DNA from: Paenibacillus pabuli
GTDB taxonomy: Bacteria; Bacillota; Bacilli; Paenibacillales; Paenibacillaceae
Assembly: GCF_039831995.1 (NCBI RefSeq)
Contig: NZ_JBDOIO010000003.1
Location: 310,001 to 374,000, forward strand
Direction of reading: 5' to 3'
Length of the DNA: 64,000 nucleotides
The notes beneath the pieces were generated by a model. It saw only the letters and a program-made list of their open reading frames with translations, was not told the origin of the DNA and did no database searches. Shown in pieces: positions 23,209 to 32,376 of the stretch; position 1 is the stretch's first letter; each line of letters starts with the position of its first letter. Made by a program: the position numbers and the translations under genes.

Positions 23209-23868
23209 GTGTTGAAAATAAAGATCATTATTGCCGATGACAATCCATTTATCCGGGAAGGCATGAGGATCATCCTGACCACTTTCGATGAGTTCGAAGT
23301 ATTGGCGACGGTTCAAGATGGTCAAGAAGCGGTAGATTTCTGCCTGGAGAATGAAGTAGACGTGGCGCTGCTCGATGTGCAGATGCCCAATATGAATGGT
23401 GTGGAAGCGACCAAGCTGATCTCCGAACAGACAGGAACCAAAGCGTTAATCCTGACCACTTTCGATGACGAGGCGTTTATTATCGATGCGATTCGCAACG
23501 GAGCGAAGGGATACCTGCTCAAGAATAACGATCCGGAGCGGATTCGAGATGCCATCATAACTGTATACAACGGACATAATGTACTGCAGGATGCTGTGCT
23601 GGATAAGCTGAAAACTAGTTTGCTACTGGACAAGGATAAAGATCAGAAAGAAGATAGAGGGAGTAAGATCGACAGAAGCTTATTCACGGATAGAGAGCAC
23701 GACATTATGTTACTCATTGCGAAAGGGCTTTCCAATCGTGAAATCTCGAAGAGGCTATTCATCTCAGAAGGCACGATAGCCAACCACATTACTTCTATTC
23801 TAGGTAAGAAGGGCTTTACGCATCGTACACAAATTGCGATTTATTTTCTGACCGGGGAAGTGGATTAA
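23209..23868 (+). CDS. NarL/FixJ-type response regulator (LnrK-like)
   Basis: A 219-residue response regulator: receiver domain with A-D-D-N-P (9-13), phospho-acceptor Asp56 in L-L-D-V-Q-M-P and Lys in Y-L-L-K-N, then a LuxR-type helix-turn-helix (F-T-D-R-E-H-D-I-M-L-L-I-A-K-G-L-S-N-R-E-I-S-K-R-L-F-I-S-E-G-T-I-A-N-H). GTG 23209 is 8 bases behind GGAG; TTG 23212 is also possible. It is immediately followed by its kinase and then by a three-gene ABC exporter. This matches the Bacillus LnrJK (YfiJK) control of LnrLMN, except that the regulator gene comes before the kinase. Confidence 0.92.
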   Translation: MLKIKIIIADDNPFIREGMRIILTTFDEFEVLATVQDGQEAVDFCLENEVDVALLDVQMPNMNGVEATKLISEQTGTKALILTTFDDEAFIIDAIRNGAKGYLLKNNDPERIRDAIITVYNGHNVLQDAVLDKLKTSLLLDKDKDQKEDRGSKIDRSLFTDREHDIMLLIAKGLSNREISKRLFISEGTIANHITSILGKKGFTHRTQIAIYFLTGEVD

Positions 23869-25002
23869 ATGACGGAGAGGGGAACCTCTATAGAACTATG
23901 GACAATGAGCATAAAAGCGATCCTCTTAAGCTATGTGGTTATTCAATCCTATGTATCTGTAGGTTCGATTTCGCCATGGTATATACTGTACATCCTAATC
24001 TACCTGTGTTTGAATATTTCCATTCATATCACTAAAAAAGTTAGTATCACGACGATTGTGCTTCTGTTGTCTCTGCTGGTTACCGCAGTGTCCTCGACAT
24101 ACATCCAACCCTTATTGTTACTCCTGTTACCTCTGAACATATACGAACTATTTACTATATATCTGCGTAAACGCGGAATTATTCTATTACTTATGATGGT
24201 TCCACTCTTGTTGCTGTCTCCAGAACCTCAAACCATCTTGGTTACATATGGTCTCGTTGCGATGCTAAGTTTCCTATACTACCACTTGCTTAACACCTAC
24301 ATAAATAAAAATGCTGAACTCAAAGAGGACATAGAAAAAAGAAACGAGCACATCCAACAGTTGACTAAGAGCTTAAATGAGAACAACGAATATATCAGAC
24401 AGGCCGATTATACGATAAAGCTGGAGGAGCGCAACCGAATGTCTCAGGAAATTCATGATAAGATCGGGCATTCTATGACGGGTGCATTGATCCAGATGGA
24501 AGCCTCGAAGCGCTTGTTCACCTCCGATCCGAACAAGGCTGCGGAACTGCTGCAAAATGCAATCAATATCTCTAAGGATGGGATCGAGAGTATTCGCCTT
24601 GTGCTTAAGAATGTAAAGCCTCCGACAGAGCAACTCGGAATGAATCGGATAAGATTATTCGTTGATGAATTTTCAGCGAAGCATTTGATCAGAACCTCAC
24701 TCACTCATGAAGGTAATGTCGACATCATTACTCCGATCCAATGGAAGGTCATTCAGGAGAACACCAAGGAAGCGCTGACCAATGCCATGAAATATTCAAA
24801 CGCAACTTTCATCTCCATCCATATCGAGGTACTGAGATCCTTGATCAAGGTCGAAGTATCGGACAACGGTAAAGGAGAGCAGAAGGTGATAAAGGGCTTG
24901 GGATTAATCGGCATGGAAGAACGGGCAGCAAGCGTATCTGGTACGATTATCGTCGATGGCTCACGAGGCTTCAGTGTCACTACATTAATTCCTCACGGAT
25001 AA
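23869..25002 (+). CDS. DesK/NarX-type sensor histidine kinase (LnrJ-like)
   Basis: A 377-residue membrane kinase. The first ~145 residues form several transmembrane helices with short loops, suggesting intramembrane sensing. A coiled coil leads to the HisKA_3 box (L-E-E-R-N-R-M-S-Q-E-I-H-D-K-I-G-H, about 183-199) with the phosphorylated His, and a HATPase domain (K-E-A-L-T-N-A-M-K-Y-S, D-N-G-K-G, G-L-G-L-I-G-M-E-E-R). The ATG directly abuts the stop of the regulator gene. By analogy with Bacillus LnrJ it may respond to membrane-active polyenes or lipids; the ligand is not shown by sequence. Confidence 0.9.
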   Translation: MTERGTSIELWTMSIKAILLSYVVIQSYVSVGSISPWYILYILIYLCLNISIHITKKVSITTIVLLLSLLVTAVSSTYIQPLLLLLLPLNIYELFTIYLRKRGIILLLMMVPLLLLSPEPQTILVTYGLVAMLSFLYYHLLNTYINKNAELKEDIEKRNEHIQQLTKSLNENNEYIRQADYTIKLEERNRMSQEIHDKIGHSMTGALIQMEASKRLFTSDPNKAAELLQNAINISKDGIESIRLVLKNVKPPTEQLGMNRIRLFVDEFSAKHLIRTSLTHEGNVDIITPIQWKVIQENTKEALTNAMKYSNATFISIHIEVLRSLIKVEVSDNGKGEQKVIKGLGLIGMEERAASVSGTIIVDGSRGFSVTTLIPHG

Positions 25003-25127
25003 TATGAGATTTACGATGATTAGATAGGAAGATTCTCAGGGGTGAAGGATGAACTTGTGCACTGTCACAGGGGCATCCTTTTTTATTACAATTACATTAT
25101 CCTAAAGACGAAACGGGAGTGTTACGA

Positions 25128-26063
25128 ATGAACGTACTTGAAATTAAGCAGCTTACGAAGAAATTTGGAGATTTTATTGCCGTGGACAATATCACGATGT
25201 CCGTGAAGGATGGCGAGATCTTCGGATTTCTGGGTGCGAATGGAGCAGGTAAGAGTACAGCGATTAACATGATTGCCTCTCTGCTCCGGATTACCAAGGG
25301 TGAAATTGAAGTTCTTGGCAAGAGTATCGCTAAGCATGGCAAATTCGCGAAAATGAACATCGGGATCGTGCCGCAGGAATTGGCTATTTATGAGGATATG
25401 ACTGCATACGAGAACGTTCATTTTTTCGCCGGATTATACGGACTAAGAGGAGCCGAGTTAAAGGAACGGGTGATTGAAGCACTAGCATTTGTGGGACTGG
25501 GCGACAAGCACAAAAGCTATCCCAAAAATTTCTCGGGCGGTATGAAGCGAAGATTGAACATAGCTTGTGCAATCGCCCATCGGCCAAAGCTGCTTATCAT
25601 GGATGAGCCAACGGTGGGGATTGATCCGCAATCCCGCAACTATATCCTTGGTTCCGTGAAGAAACTGAATGAATTGGGCAGTACGATCTTCTACACCAGC
25701 CATTACATGGAAGAGGTCGAGGAGATCTGTACAAGAATCGCCATTATCGACCACGGCAAGATTATCGCGGAAGGAACGAAAGGTCAATTAAAAGCTATCA
25801 TTACGAATCAGAAAAATATAGGTATTGAGGTTCGTTCAGCGGAAAATCTGAATAAGAACAAGTTGGAGGGAATTGCTGGCGTAAACCGGGTTGAGGTGGA
25901 GGATCGAATCGTTAAGATCACCTCTGATTCGGAGGTCAATAACTTGAACCGGATCATCCAGCAGTTGATGGCAGACGATATCGAAATACGTTCAGTGGAA
26001 GAGAATGAGCCTAGTTTGGAGACGGTGTTTCTGACATTGACAGGCAGAAGTCTGCGCGACTGA
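25128..26063 (+). CDS. ABC exporter ATP-binding protein (LnrL-like)
   Basis: A 311-residue ATPase: Walker [10 protein letters not shown] (Lys42), signature [10 protein letters not shown] (about 135-144), Walker [14 protein letters not shown] and switch His in Y-T-S-H-Y-M-E-E. The ~90-residue C-terminal extension is typical of DrrA/NatA/LnrL-type drug exporters. ATG 25128 is 8 bases behind GGGAG; GTG 25119 overlaps that site. The length equals that remembered for Bacillus LnrL (YfiL). It forms an operon with the two ABC-2 permeases that follow. Confidence 0.92.
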   Translation: MNVLEIKQLTKKFGDFIAVDNITMSVKDGEIFGFLGANGAGKSTAINMIASLLRITKGEIEVLGKSIAKHGKFAKMNIGIVPQELAIYEDMTAYENVHFFAGLYGLRGAELKERVIEALAFVGLGDKHKSYPKNFSGGMKRRLNIACAIAHRPKLLIMDEPTVGIDPQSRNYILGSVKKLNELGSTIFYTSHYMEEVEEICTRIAIIDHGKIIAEGTKGQLKAIITNQKNIGIEVRSAENLNKNKLEGIAGVNRVEVEDRIVKITSDSEVNNLNRIIQQLMADDIEIRSVEENEPSLETVFLTLTGRSLRD

Positions 26064-26095
26064 TTTAGAAAGAAGTGAAAGGAGGCGCAGGTGCA

Positions 26096-27214
26096 ATGAA
26101 TGTATTTAGAATAATGCTTAAAGAGTTGAAAGTTATCCGCGATCCCAAGATGCTTTTGTTCTTAGTGGTTTCGCCGCTATTAACCATGCTTATTTTGGGA
26201 ACAGCGCTTACGAATGCTTTTAACGGCAGTTTAACGGTTGAAGAGATCAAGGTACTTTATAAGAATAATAGCACATCGAGTGAGTTATCTACGTATTGGG
26301 ACGACTTCACGGGGCAGATGCGTCAAGCCGGCATTAAACTCGAGAAGGCAGACGAAAAGACGGATGGGAAAATTGAAGTGAAGAACAACCGCTATGCGGG
26401 TTACGTCGAAATTTCGGACAGTGGGTTGAATTTTTACAGTAGTAGTCAGAGCTTGATTGAAAGCGACATTGCTAAGAGTGTGCTTGCGTCTTTTACAGAT
26501 CGTTACCGATTGGCGGCTGAAATATCAGGTACAGACACGGAGCAAGTGGATGCGATCACGATCGGAAGCGGCGCTAAAAGTTATGTGGTAGAGGAGTCGT
26601 TGAATGCGCCAAGAAAACCTGGTGCTATGGACTATTTCGCTATAGCGATTACGACAATGATTATTTTATATAGCGCCTTGACGGGCGCACAATTAATAGA
26701 TGTTGAACGCAAAAGGAACACCGCTGTCCGATTGCTTGCTTCACCGGTAACGAAAATAGAAATTTTCGCGGGTAAATTAGCAGGGCTTGTCGTGCTGAAT
26801 TTAATACTCACAACTATCGTAGTGCTTATCAGTAAGTACATGTTTAATGCTTATTGGGGAGAAAATTTGGGTTTAGTGTTTCTAACGCTCTTTACTGAAA
26901 TTATTTTCGCTGTGAGTATGGGACTCGGGTTCAGTTATATCATCAAGGGCAATGGATCAGGCACTGTTGTTATGATTATTATCCAATTAGCTGCATTTCT
27001 CGGCGGTTCATACTTCCCGGTCGAGAAGGCTACAGGGATCATGGCAACTCTCTCTTCACTTTCTCCGCTGCAATGGTCCAATGCTGCACTCCTTGAAATG
27101 ATCTATGCAGACAGTCTGTCAGCAGCGATTAACGCCATGCTGTTAAATATCGGATTCGCGGTCGTTTTGCTGGGTATCGCATTAACGATGATGCGTAGAA
27201 AGGAGGGGTTGTAA
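26096..27214 (+). CDS. ABC-2 type exporter permease (LnrM-like)
   Basis: A 372-residue permease: one N-terminal transmembrane helix (M-L-L-F-L-V-V-S-P-L-L-T-M-L-I-L-G), a large extracytoplasmic domain (about 40-170), then five transmembrane helices (M-D-Y-F-A-I-A-I-T-T-M-I-I-L-Y-S onward). It has the ABC-2 hallmark R-K-R-N-T-A-V-R-L-L-A-S-P-V near residue 210. ATG 26096 is 10 bases behind AAAGGAGG; GTG 26075 lies before that site and is rejected. It is the second gene of the exporter operon. Confidence 0.9.
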   Translation: MNVFRIMLKELKVIRDPKMLLFLVVSPLLTMLILGTALTNAFNGSLTVEEIKVLYKNNSTSSELSTYWDDFTGQMRQAGIKLEKADEKTDGKIEVKNNRYAGYVEISDSGLNFYSSSQSLIESDIAKSVLASFTDRYRLAAEISGTDTEQVDAITIGSGAKSYVVEESLNAPRKPGAMDYFAIAITTMIILYSALTGAQLIDVERKRNTAVRLLASPVTKIEIFAGKLAGLVVLNLILTTIVVLISKYMFNAYWGENLGLVFLTLFTEIIFAVSMGLGFSYIIKGNGSGTVVMIIIQLAAFLGGSYFPVEKATGIMATLSSLSPLQWSNAALLEMIYADSLSAAINAMLLNIGFAVVLLGIALTMMRRKEGL

Positions 27215-27216
27215 GA

Positions 27217-28365
27217 ATGAGAGACACGTTATGGTTAATACGGAAAACATTTATTTCTACCTTTAAAAATGTTTTGAGTTTATTTGTATACTTCGTCTTT
27301 CCTGTTATGGGGATTCTACTCGCGACTCTAGTCCAAGGGGGCTCGGGAGAAACCGAATTGAAAATGGGTATTGTTAATCATGATGGAGGTCAGACGATTA
27401 CGAAGAGTGTTATAGATTCGGTGAGCAGACAGGATTCCATGGTTATAAGTGAGATTGAGGAAAATGAGATAAAAGAGCTGATTGCTGCCGGCAATCTTGA
27501 TGCAGCAATTATCCTTCCCGCAGGTTTCGCACAGAGTTTGGTTGTTGGGAAGCCCGCACATATTAAGATCGTATCCATTAAAGGGGCCCAGGTTACCGGA
27601 CATGTGAAAGCCTCTTTGGATCAACATATTAACAATTTGGCTTCGATCGGCAAGGTGGCTAAAGGAGATCAGGCTAAGTTTGATTCCCTATATGAGGGAT
27701 TTCAAAATACAGACTTCAGATTATCAGAAGAGAAGGTAGAGGATCAATCCGTAAATTACAACAAAACCAATCAATCAATAGGTTACTTGCTCGTCCTCAT
27801 GCTGGTGTCCGCTTCGAATTTATCTGGAATTCTGATTAAGGAAAGAGAGAATAGAACCTATTATCGCCTTTTATCCTCACCAATCAATCCTAGAACCTAT
27901 GTCTTATCGAATATCATCGTTAATTTGACTATGATGATGCTGCAGATTGCAGTGACACTGTTGATCATGATAAATGTTTTTCGTGTCGATCCGGGTATTT
28001 CTTACTGGAGCATGTTCCTAATTCTTGTGTTATTTGCTCTGGTGGCCATAGGTCTATCACTTGTAATCGTGGCATTCTCCAGCAGCTCTGCAGCAGCCAG
28101 CGGCATGCAGAATATGATCCTTATACCTACCAGCTTGCTCTCTGGGTGTATGTTCCCACTTGAGTTAATGCCGACAACGATGCAGCAGCTCGCGCACTTT
28201 CTTCCCCAGTATTGGCTTCTGGATACCTTTAGCAACCTACAACAAGGGGTATCCATGGGGCAACTATCCTTGAATCTGATCATTTTGATTGCTTTTTCCG
28301 TAGCCTTATCTTTAATAGCCGTCTATAAGTTTGGAAGGAACAATGATACTCGAAGTTATATTTAA
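27217..28365 (+). CDS. ABC-2 type exporter permease (LnrN-like)
   Basis: A 382-residue permease with the same architecture as the preceding gene: N-terminal transmembrane helix, extracytoplasmic domain (about 40-180), then five or six helices. The ABC-2 motif is K-E-R-E-N-R-T-Y-Y-R-L-L-S-S-P-I-N (about 206-222), and the C-terminal part has S-G-C-M-F-P-L-E-L-M-P. AAAGGAGGGG precedes the ATG, and only two bases separate it from the stop of the previous gene. With the ATPase it should form a heterodimeric exporter; linearmycin-like polyenes are the best-known cargo of the homologous system. Confidence 0.9.
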   Translation: MRDTLWLIRKTFISTFKNVLSLFVYFVFPVMGILLATLVQGGSGETELKMGIVNHDGGQTITKSVIDSVSRQDSMVISEIEENEIKELIAAGNLDAAIILPAGFAQSLVVGKPAHIKIVSIKGAQVTGHVKASLDQHINNLASIGKVAKGDQAKFDSLYEGFQNTDFRLSEEKVEDQSVNYNKTNQSIGYLLVLMLVSASNLSGILIKERENRTYYRLLSSPINPRTYVLSNIIVNLTMMMLQIAVTLLIMINVFRVDPGISYWSMFLILVLFALVAIGLSLVIVAFSSSSAAASGMQNMILIPTSLLSGCMFPLELMPTTMQQLAHFLPQYWLLDTFSNLQQGVSMGQLSLNLIILIAFSVALSLIAVYKFGRNNDTRSYI

Positions 28366-28490
28366 TATTAACTGGAGGAATATAAAGGATACGATTAAAC
28401 TAACAAGGAAATTTGGGATTGATTACAGAATATAGTGAAAATAAAATGTTTATTTTTTAAAATAACTTTGAAACTAAAGGCGGTATATTA

Positions 28491-28937
28491 ATGAACAAAC
28501 TTGAAATTAAAATATCTAAGTATAATTCCAAGTATGCAGAACATACAGTGAAAATGTGGAGAGCCAGTAAGGAACGGGCAATTGGTCAGGCTGACATCCA
28601 TAGCTTCGAAGACCATCTTTATTTTTTTAATCATATACTATCTGAACAGTATCAAATAGATTTAGCGTTACTTGATGAAAAAGTAGTTGGAATGATTGCC
28701 TATAATGAAACGGAGATAAGCCAACTTTATATTCATATTGATTATCAAGGCAATGGAATAGGGCAAACCTTACTAAACAAAGCAAAAGCACAAGCAAGTG
28801 GAAACCTAACATTATATACATTTGAAGTTAATAAAAATGCGCAAAGATTTTATGAGAAAAATGGATTTGAAATCATTGATAGAGGACATGAAAATGAAGA
28901 AAACTTACCTGATATTCGATATGAATGGAAGTTGTAG
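28491..28937 (+). CDS. GNAT family N-acetyltransferase
   Basis: A 148-residue acetyltransferase with the acetyl-CoA loop I-S-Q-L-Y-I-H-I-D-Y-Q-G-N-G-I-G-Q-T-L-L (about 82-101) and motif B N-K-N-A-Q-R-F-Y-E-K-N-G-F-E (about 122-135). It is a compact single-domain member; the acceptor is unknown. AAAGGCGG lies 9 bases before the ATG. The gene is more AT-rich than the exporter before it and has its own terminator, so it is an independent unit. Confidence 0.9.
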   Translation: MNKLEIKISKYNSKYAEHTVKMWRASKERAIGQADIHSFEDHLYFFNHILSEQYQIDLALLDEKVVGMIAYNETEISQLYIHIDYQGNGIGQTLLNKAKAQASGNLTLYTFEVNKNAQRFYEKNGFEIIDRGHENEENLPDIRYEWKL

Positions 28938-28963
28938 AAATCGAGTATGATGGTATGGGAAAG

Positions 28964-28988
28964 ACCTGTCAAAGTGACAGGTTTTTTT
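28964..28988 (+). terminator. Intrinsic terminator
   Basis: 8-bp stem ACCTGTCA/TGACAGGT (28964-28971 with 28975-28982), triloop AAG, then T6. The 248 bases from here to glpP hold no recognised gene. Confidence 0.9.
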
Positions 28989-29236
28989 GGTTTTTACATT
29001 ATAAAAAGATTTTCTTGTAAAAAGGCAAAACCTAAAGTTTGTATTTAAAATATCAAATAGGTCGGCGTGCAGCTCCAAACATGGCAGTAACTATTGATTA
29101 ACGGACTCTGTAAGGGGAGAATGAAGATGGCTATGTTGGGAGTTGAAATTAATATCCCGTTTACATGCCGGTGATATCAAACGAATATTCCCCCTTTATC
29201 ATTTAAGATGACAAACGAGGGAATGAGGACTGAATC

Positions 29237-29776
29237 ATGAAGAATTATCCGATCATCGCTTCCATCACGGTAGATGAGCAAATTGCACAGGCTATAGCAA
29301 GCGATGTGAAGCGAGTTATTCTGATGACAGGAAACATTACGAATCTTGGCTCGATCATAGAGAGACTGCATCAAAGCGGTAAACAGGCCTATGTACATAC
29401 GGAGATGGTATCCGGAATTGGACGAGATGCCTCTGCCATTCAATATCTTGCTGATGTGTTTAAAGTCGATGGGATTGTGACAACGAAGAGCAATGCGGTG
29501 TCAGCAGCCAGACAAGCCGGCATATTAAGCATTCAACGTATATTTGCCATTGATTCAGCAGCCATTGAGACTGCAGTGCGGATGATTAAGAGCTATAAAC
29601 CTGATGAGGTTGAACTGATGCCAGGACTTATGCCTCGAGTCATCCAAGAACTGAAAGAACGCATCACACAGCCGTTAATTGTTGGAGGACTAATCCGGCA
29701 CGAAGAAGAGATACAGCAAGCTTTAAAAAGCGGAGCAGATTTCGTTTCAATAGGGCATGAGAAATTCTGGACGTAA
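29237..29776 (+). CDS. glpP: Glycerol-3-phosphate-responsive antiterminator GlpP
   Basis: A 179-residue TIM-barrel-like RNA-binding antiterminator. Family marks are I-I-A-S-I (6-10), V-I-L-M-T-G-N-I-T-N-L (about 27-37), K-Q-A-Y-V-H-T-E-M-V-S-G-I-G-R-D (about 49-64), D-G-I-V-T-T-K-S-N and E-L-M-P-G-L-M-P. GlpP with bound glycerol-3-phosphate lets RNA polymerase pass leader terminators of glp genes. GAGG lies just before the ATG. A terminator-bearing leader follows within 35 bases, ahead of a glycerophosphodiesterase operon, so the regulator and its target are adjacent. Confidence 0.93.
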   Translation: MKNYPIIASITVDEQIAQAIASDVKRVILMTGNITNLGSIIERLHQSGKQAYVHTEMVSGIGRDASAIQYLADVFKVDGIVTTKSNAVSAARQAGILSIQRIFAIDSAAIETAVRMIKSYKPDEVELMPGLMPRVIQELKERITQPLIVGGLIRHEEEIQQALKSGADFVSIGHEKFWT

Positions 29777-29810
29777 TTTCATACATTTATCCTTGGGTGG
29801 AGACGACGAG

Positions 29811-29879
29811 AAAACCCGGTGGTACGTAAATCAATACAACCTTGATGTTGAAGGAGGGTGATTTGCTGCTGGGTTTTTT
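29811..29879 (+). promoter_or_regulatory. Leader terminator, likely GlpP antitermination target
   Basis: Outer stem AAAACCCGG/CTGGGTTTT (29811-29819 with 29869-29877) ends in a T-tract to 29879. Internal short stems include AAATCA/TGATTT. It lies between glpP and the glycerophosphodiesterase gene, the position of GlpP-controlled terminators in Bacillus glp operons. Confidence 0.75.
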
Positions 29880-29915
29880 GTGTTGTCCAAAAAATACAAC
29901 GGGAGGTAATAGAGC

Positions 29916-30629
29916 ATGATTATTCAAGCCGTCGCTCATCGAGGCTATCCAAAGAAATATCCGGAAAATACGTTGTCTTCCTTTTTAAAAGCAGTGGAAC
30001 TTGGGTTCACCCATCTTGAACTGGATGTACATCTCAGCAAAGATGGAATCCCCGTTGTCATTCATGATCATACCGTTGATCGCATGACGAATGGATCGGG
30101 CAGGGTAGCCGATTATGCAGCTTCTGAACTGCAAGCTTTCAAAATAGAACAGGATGAGCATATACCAACCCTTGAAGAAGTGCTGCGAGCTTTGAAGGGG
30201 AAAATTGGGCTTAACATTGAGCTTAAGCAGATGGGTGACTATTATCCTCAGCTGGAGGAGAAGGTACTCGAAGTGATTGAGGAATTTAACATGCTGGATC
30301 AGGTCGTCATTACGTCATTTGATTTTGATGCCTTGGAGAAGATCAGACAATTATCTAGCGAGGTACGCATCGGTCTCATCACCTTTGGCTGTTCGAAGGC
30401 TATTCTGGACTGGTCCTTAGCGATCGGAGCGACGTTCCTGTCCATGCACTTCGCATTTGTGACCGAGCATTATATTCATCGATGTCAAGAGCTGGGAATT
30501 CAATTGATGGCCTGGACAATCAACGAGACTTCCATAATGGAGAAATTTCAGGAGTATCCGTCCGTGTGGGTCTGCACAGACGAGCTCGAATCTTTTATGG
30601 ATGTGTTGGAGCTGTCCGGCTCAGTGTGA
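29916..30629 (+). CDS. glpQ: Glycerophosphodiester phosphodiesterase
   Basis: A 237-residue GDPD enzyme that cleaves glycerophosphodiesters to glycerol-3-phosphate and an alcohol. Catalytic and metal residues are His8-Arg9 (A-H-R-G), Glu35 and Asp37 (L-E-L-D-V), and His50 (V-I-H-D-H-T), with N-I-E-L-K and Q-L-M-A-W-T-I-N at the end. There is no signal peptide, so it acts on imported substrate in the cytoplasm, unlike secreted GlpQ. GGGAGG precedes the ATG. It leads the operon behind the GlpP-type terminator, and its product is the GlpP co-activator, suggesting feed-forward control. Confidence 0.93.
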   Translation: MIIQAVAHRGYPKKYPENTLSSFLKAVELGFTHLELDVHLSKDGIPVVIHDHTVDRMTNGSGRVADYAASELQAFKIEQDEHIPTLEEVLRALKGKIGLNIELKQMGDYYPQLEEKVLEVIEEFNMLDQVVITSFDFDALEKIRQLSSEVRIGLITFGCSKAILDWSLAIGATFLSMHFAFVTEHYIHRCQELGIQLMAWTINETSIMEKFQEYPSVWVCTDELESFMDVLELSGSV

Positions 30630-30647
30630 GTGGGCAGGGGTAAGGTC

Positions 30648-31481
30648 ATGGAAAATGTGTATGATTACGATGCGTATTGCTTCGATTTAGACGGGACGAT
30701 TTATGTCAGCCAGATGATCCTTCCTGGCGTAAATAGCTTTATAAACAGCTTGCGATCACGCGACAAGCGTCTATTGTTCCTGACGAATACTCCCGTGCAT
30801 ACCAGGGAGGATTGCTACAAGAGGCTGCTGAGTTTGGGGATTTCATGTCAGCTCGACGAAATTCTGACTGCAGGATATGTGTCAGGAATGTATTTTGTTG
30901 AATACGCCCCTGATGCCAAGGTGCTGATTGTTGGTGAGGAGGCTTTGCGAAGAGAGCTAAGGGCCATCGGGATATCTATCACGGAAGATCCGTATGAATC
31001 AACCCATGTATTAGTCGGAATGGATCGACAGTTTCATTACGATAAGCTTCATCTAGCGGCAAAAGCAGTTCGTCATGGAGCGATTCTCATCGCAACGAAT
31101 CCGGACAGCTGCTGTCCCGTCCAGGATGATATCATTCCCGATACCGGATCGATTCTAAGCTCGATTGAGGCAGCTAGCCAGCAGAAAGCCTCCGCCGTGA
31201 TTGGTAAGCCTTCCCGTTACTATGCTGAGAAGGCGTTCCAGCTTTTGAATGTGAACAACAGCAGATGCCTTATGATCGGTGATCGGTTGGAAACAGATAT
31301 TTTATTTGGTCAGCAAAATGGAATGAAGACCGCCCTCGTGCTTACGGGTATCTCTTCAAGAGGAGATATCCAAGAAACAGGCATCATTCCTGATTATATA
31401 TGGGCTTCCTTCAACGAATGCATCATGGAGGAAGAAGACAACTCCAAGCATTCAACTGTGCTGCAGGTGAAGAGGACTTAA
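30648..31481 (+). CDS. HAD-IIA family sugar-phosphate phosphatase (NagD/AraL-like)
   Basis: A 277-residue HAD-superfamily phosphatase. Motif I is Y-C-F-D-L-D-G-T-I-Y (nucleophile Asp13, acid Asp15), motif II is F-L-T-N-T, and motif III/IV is G-K-P-S ... M-I-G-D-R-L-E-T-D-I-L-F-G. The C2 cap between them marks the NagD/p-nitrophenylphosphatase group, some of which hydrolyse glycerol-3-phosphate or sugar phosphates. ATG 30648 is used; GTG 30630, immediately after the glpQ stop, is the alternative. In this operon a role in glycerol-phosphate removal is plausible but inferred. Confidence 0.88.
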   Translation: MENVYDYDAYCFDLDGTIYVSQMILPGVNSFINSLRSRDKRLLFLTNTPVHTREDCYKRLLSLGISCQLDEILTAGYVSGMYFVEYAPDAKVLIVGEEALRRELRAIGISITEDPYESTHVLVGMDRQFHYDKLHLAAKAVRHGAILIATNPDSCCPVQDDIIPDTGSILSSIEAASQQKASAVIGKPSRYYAEKAFQLLNVNNSRCLMIGDRLETDILFGQQNGMKTALVLTGISSRGDIQETGIIPDYIWASFNECIMEEEDNSKHSTVLQVKRT

Positions 31482-31519
31482 GCAGCAATGGGTTTCAAAA
31501 AAATATGGAGGTGGAGTTC

Positions 31520-32356
31520 ATGCGTCTGGCGTTACTTGGTGATTATCACTATTCAAGCATGAGTCACGGAACTGAAGAAATGAAAGCTGCGAGAGTTCGT
31601 GTATATGAGCATATGCTCAAGGCTTTTTTGGAGGAAAAGGCGGACTTTCATGTCTCGATTGGCGATTTAACGCATGAAGGAACGGCCCAGGAATTCCAAT
31701 CGATATACTCCATCCTTTCCAGTAGTGAACGGAACTTCATTCATGTGCTTGGCAATCACGACACGTATTCGATACCGAAGCATGAAATCTCCAAGCTAAC
31801 AGGTCAGGATCGCTATCGGGCGATTGACACACCTCATGCCAGGCTTATTTTTCTGGATACGACCCAGGAAATGAATCCTGCAGATTGGGGAGGGGAGCTG
31901 GACGAAGAGCAGCTGGCATGGCTCAAAAGCGAGCTTGCCGATTCGCATGAGAAGCAAGTACTTCTCTTCGGGCACCATCCGGTATTTGATACGACTGCGC
32001 GTTCGACGCTCGATAAGCTGTACATCCGTCCACAGGATGAACTGAAGAGCATATTGAACAGTCGGCCAGAAGGCGGCATCTATTTTTGCGGGCATAATCA
32101 CATGAACTCCATCGTTAAGCAAGGTGAATGGCATTATGTTCAGACCGCAGCTTGCCTGGACGTGCCGGCATACCGTGTTATTGAAGTCCATGAGGGCAAA
32201 GTAGAGATAACTCACCATCTTATACAGGGTGCTGGTCTGCTTGCTGATATTGAGAGCTTTTGTTGTGATATGCCAGGCTTTGGCCCTGTCGCTGGTGCAT
32301 CAGGAGAAGAGAGTGACCTTGTTTTATCTGTGCAATTCGCATCGGCCGCTCAGTAA
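31520..32356 (+). CDS. Metallophosphoesterase (CpdA/GpdQ-like)
   Basis: A 278-residue calcineurin-like phosphoesterase with all metal motifs: L-G-D-Y-H-Y (motif I), S-I-G-D-L-T-H-E-G (II), V-L-G-N-H-D (III), L-L-F-G-H-H-P-V-F (IV) and F-C-G-H-N-H (V). The family contains cyclic-nucleotide and glycerophosphodiester phosphodiesterases, the latter fitting this operon. ATG 31520 follows the extended GGAGGTGGAG site; an upstream in-frame extension overlapping the HAD gene is rejected. It has no signal peptide and is cytoplasmic. Together with glpQ it gives the operon two unrelated phosphodiesterase folds. Confidence 0.88.
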   Translation: MRLALLGDYHYSSMSHGTEEMKAARVRVYEHMLKAFLEEKADFHVSIGDLTHEGTAQEFQSIYSILSSSERNFIHVLGNHDTYSIPKHEISKLTGQDRYRAIDTPHARLIFLDTTQEMNPADWGGELDEEQLAWLKSELADSHEKQVLLFGHHPVFDTTARSTLDKLYIRPQDELKSILNSRPEGGIYFCGHNHMNSIVKQGEWHYVQTAACLDVPAYRVIEVHEGKVEITHHLIQGAGLLADIESFCCDMPGFGPVAGASGEESDLVLSVQFASAAQ

Positions 32357-32376
32357 AAGAAAAAGGAGGGAATGTC

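Noticed and set aside
29121..29174. Short ORF with GGGGAG upstream, before glpP
   Set aside because: About 17 codons, no downstream regulatory structure that would make it a leader, no family resemblance.
31400..31519. Metallophosphoesterase frame extended upstream so that it overlaps the HAD phosphatase gene
   Set aside because: The extension reads the HAD gene in another frame, and ATG 31520 has the GGAGGTGGAG site.
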